Source of the DNA: an uncultured Lachnospiraceae bacterium
GTDB lineage: Bacteria; Bacillota; Clostridia; Lachnospirales; Lachnospiraceae
DNA: 6,251 nucleotides
Reading direction: 5' to 3'
Assembly (NCBI GenBank): GCA_948438565.1
Contig: CAOJLW010000127.1
Span: 1 to 6,251, forward strand
Shown here: in pieces, positions 4,992-6,251 of the stretch
How the letters are laid out: every line of letters starts with the position of its first letter
Numbering within the stretch: position 1 is the first letter of the stretch
Notes under the pieces: generated by a model
The model's input: the letters and a program-made list of their open reading frames with translations, nothing else
Databases searched by the model: none
Told to the model about the DNA's origin: nothing
Program-made: the position numbers and the translations under genes

Positions 4992-6239
4992 ATGAAGCAG
5001 TTTGGCACAATTTTTATGTTTGAATTAAAATATTATTTTAAAAACAAGATTTTTGTTGGGGTTACCGCCCTATTGGTAGTGATTATAGCCGGAGTGATGT
5101 TTTTCCCAAATATTATGGATCTGGTAAAAGGGGAGGAAACCGAGACGGCAGAGGAACAAATTATAGACGGGTTGCTGCTGTTTTCCGCCAATGGCGTGGA
5201 AAATGCGGATGTGATACGGCAGGCCTTTGAGGAGTCGTTTGTCAATTATGAAGTCGGCGAGACCGAAGACGATTTGGAGCGTATCAAAGAGCGGGTGCTT
5301 TCCGGAGAAGCCGAATGCGCGTTTATCCTGGAGAGTCCGACGTCATATACGTATTATGTGAATAATCTGGAAATATACGACAACAATACGATGGTTGCGG
5401 ACGAGGTTCTGAAACAGGTCTATCATCTGAACATGATGGTCGAGAGCGGGATTACGCCGCAGGAGGCAGGGGAAGCTTTGGCGGTGGAAATCAGCCATGA
5501 GACAGAAAGCCTGGGCAAAGATCAGATGCAGAATTTCTTTTATACCTATGTGATGATTTTTGCGCTGTATATGGTGATCCTCTTATACGGACAGATGGTG
5601 GCGACGAATGTTGCGACGGAGAAGAGTTCGCGGGCAATGGAGCTATTGATTACAAGCGCAAAACCCGTCAGCATGATGTTTGGAAAAGTGATTGCTTCGT
5701 GTCTGGCAGGCATGATCCAGCTTTTAGCGGTATTTGGGTCGGCGATGCTCTTTTACAATATGAACCAATCCCAATGGGAAGGCAATATGGTCATTGCGTC
5801 CATTTTTGATATGCCTTTGTATTTGCTGGGGTATATGATGGTATTTTTTATCCTGGGTTTCTTTATTTATGCATTTATGTTTGGCGCGATTGGCTCAACG
5901 GCTTCCAAGGTCGAGGATATCAATACGGCGGTAATGCCGGTGACGTTATTGTTTGTGGCTGGATTTTTGGTTGTGATGTATTCTATGTCTAACAGCAATG
6001 TGGACAATATTTGGATGCGTATTTGTTCGTATGTGCCGTTTACTTCGCCGATGGCGATGTTTACCAGGATAGCCATGAGCACGGTGCCGTTTTATTCGAT
6101 TGCAATTTCTATCGCAATCCTGGTGGCAAGCGTGGTGGCTATTGGCGTGCTGTCGGCTAAAATTTATCGTGTGGGCGTTCTGCTTTATGGGACGAAACCC
6201 CAAATAGGTTCTATCTTAAAAGCGATACGAAAAGCTTAA
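4992..6239 (+). CDS. ABC-2 family transporter permease (NatB/YhaP-like)
   Basis: Predicted 415-residue membrane subunit partnering the preceding ATPase. The architecture is that of the ABC2_membrane_3 family: a first helix near 20-38, a large extracytoplasmic domain (about 40-180, acidic at its start), then a membrane block with helices near 182-202, 228-255, 276-301, 312-331 and 367-389. The conserved cytoplasmic motif EKSSRAMELLITSAKP (210-225) follows helix 2, and YVPFTSPMAMFTRI (347-360) precedes the last helix; both are typical of NatB/YhaP-like exporters. Length and domain order look complete. ATG 4992 lies 14 nt after the ATPase stop, with AAGGAG (4976-4981) overlapping that stop, 10 nt upstream. 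The gene ends 12 nt before the window edge, so the operon's terminator, or further genes, cannot be seen. The transported substrate cannot be inferred from sequence. Confidence 0.93.
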   Translation: MKQFGTIFMFELKYYFKNKIFVGVTALLVVIIAGVMFFPNIMDLVKGEETETAEEQIIDGLLLFSANGVENADVIRQAFEESFVNYEVGETEDDLERIKERVLSGEAECAFILESPTSYTYYVNNLEIYDNNTMVADEVLKQVYHLNMMVESGITPQEAGEALAVEISHETESLGKDQMQNFFYTYVMIFALYMVILLYGQMVATNVATEKSSRAMELLITSAKPVSMMFGKVIASCLAGMIQLLAVFGSAMLFYNMNQSQWEGNMVIASIFDMPLYLLGYMMVFFILGFFIYAFMFGAIGSTASKVEDINTAVMPVTLLFVAGFLVVMYSMSNSNVDNIWMRICSYVPFTSPMAMFTRIAMSTVPFYSIAISIAILVASVVAIGVLSAKIYRVGVLLYGTKPQIGSILKAIRKA

Positions 6240-6251
6240 TGTTTTCAGGCT

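Overview
The window looks like a chromosomal segment from a low-to-mid GC Gram-positive of the Clostridia, most likely a Lachnospiraceae-type gut anaerobe. This rests on strong AGGAGG ribosome binding sites at nearly every gene, on the protein families present, and on tRNA genes without an encoded CCA. No phage, transposon or CRISPR signature is visible. The identification comes from recognised sequence patterns, not from a search.

Layout. (1) 77-1081, plus strand: a membrane protein with an N-terminal 'permease prefix domain 1' (HAAS/DUF1700-like) and about six membrane segments, preceded by a 19-bp inverted repeat. (2) 1098-1251, minus strand: a two-gene tRNA operon, tRNA-Phe(GAA) then tRNA-Gly(TCC), with a near-consensus promoter at 1272-1300. 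(3) 1371-2096, minus strand: a TauE/SafE (TSUP) anion transporter that appears to have lost about 17 residues in frame from its N-terminal half. (4) 2097-2301: a divergent control region holding a 12-bp palindrome and a good promoter for the next gene. (5) 2302-3255, plus strand: a CPBP/CAAX-type intramembrane protease with all motifs intact. (6) 3278-6239, plus strand: a tight four-gene operon (DERQ-type membrane protein, small XRE regulator, NatA/YhaQ-like ABC ATPase, ABC-2 permease) behind a perfect TTGACA-N17-TATAAT promoter.

How the parts fit. The four-gene operon is the clearest functional unit. A 21-bp near-perfect palindrome is centred on its -35 box, so a repressor bound there would shut the promoter, and the XRE protein encoded in the same operon is the obvious candidate. 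The ABC pair resembles Na+/drug or peptide exporters of the NatAB/YhaQP type. The DERQ membrane protein is translationally coupled to the XRE gene by a GTGA overlap and may be a sensor, a partner or an immunity-like protein. The main items for follow-up are the apparent TSUP deletion, the operator-like palindrome and the internal duplication in the first gene. Nothing here is clear evidence of a wholly new system.
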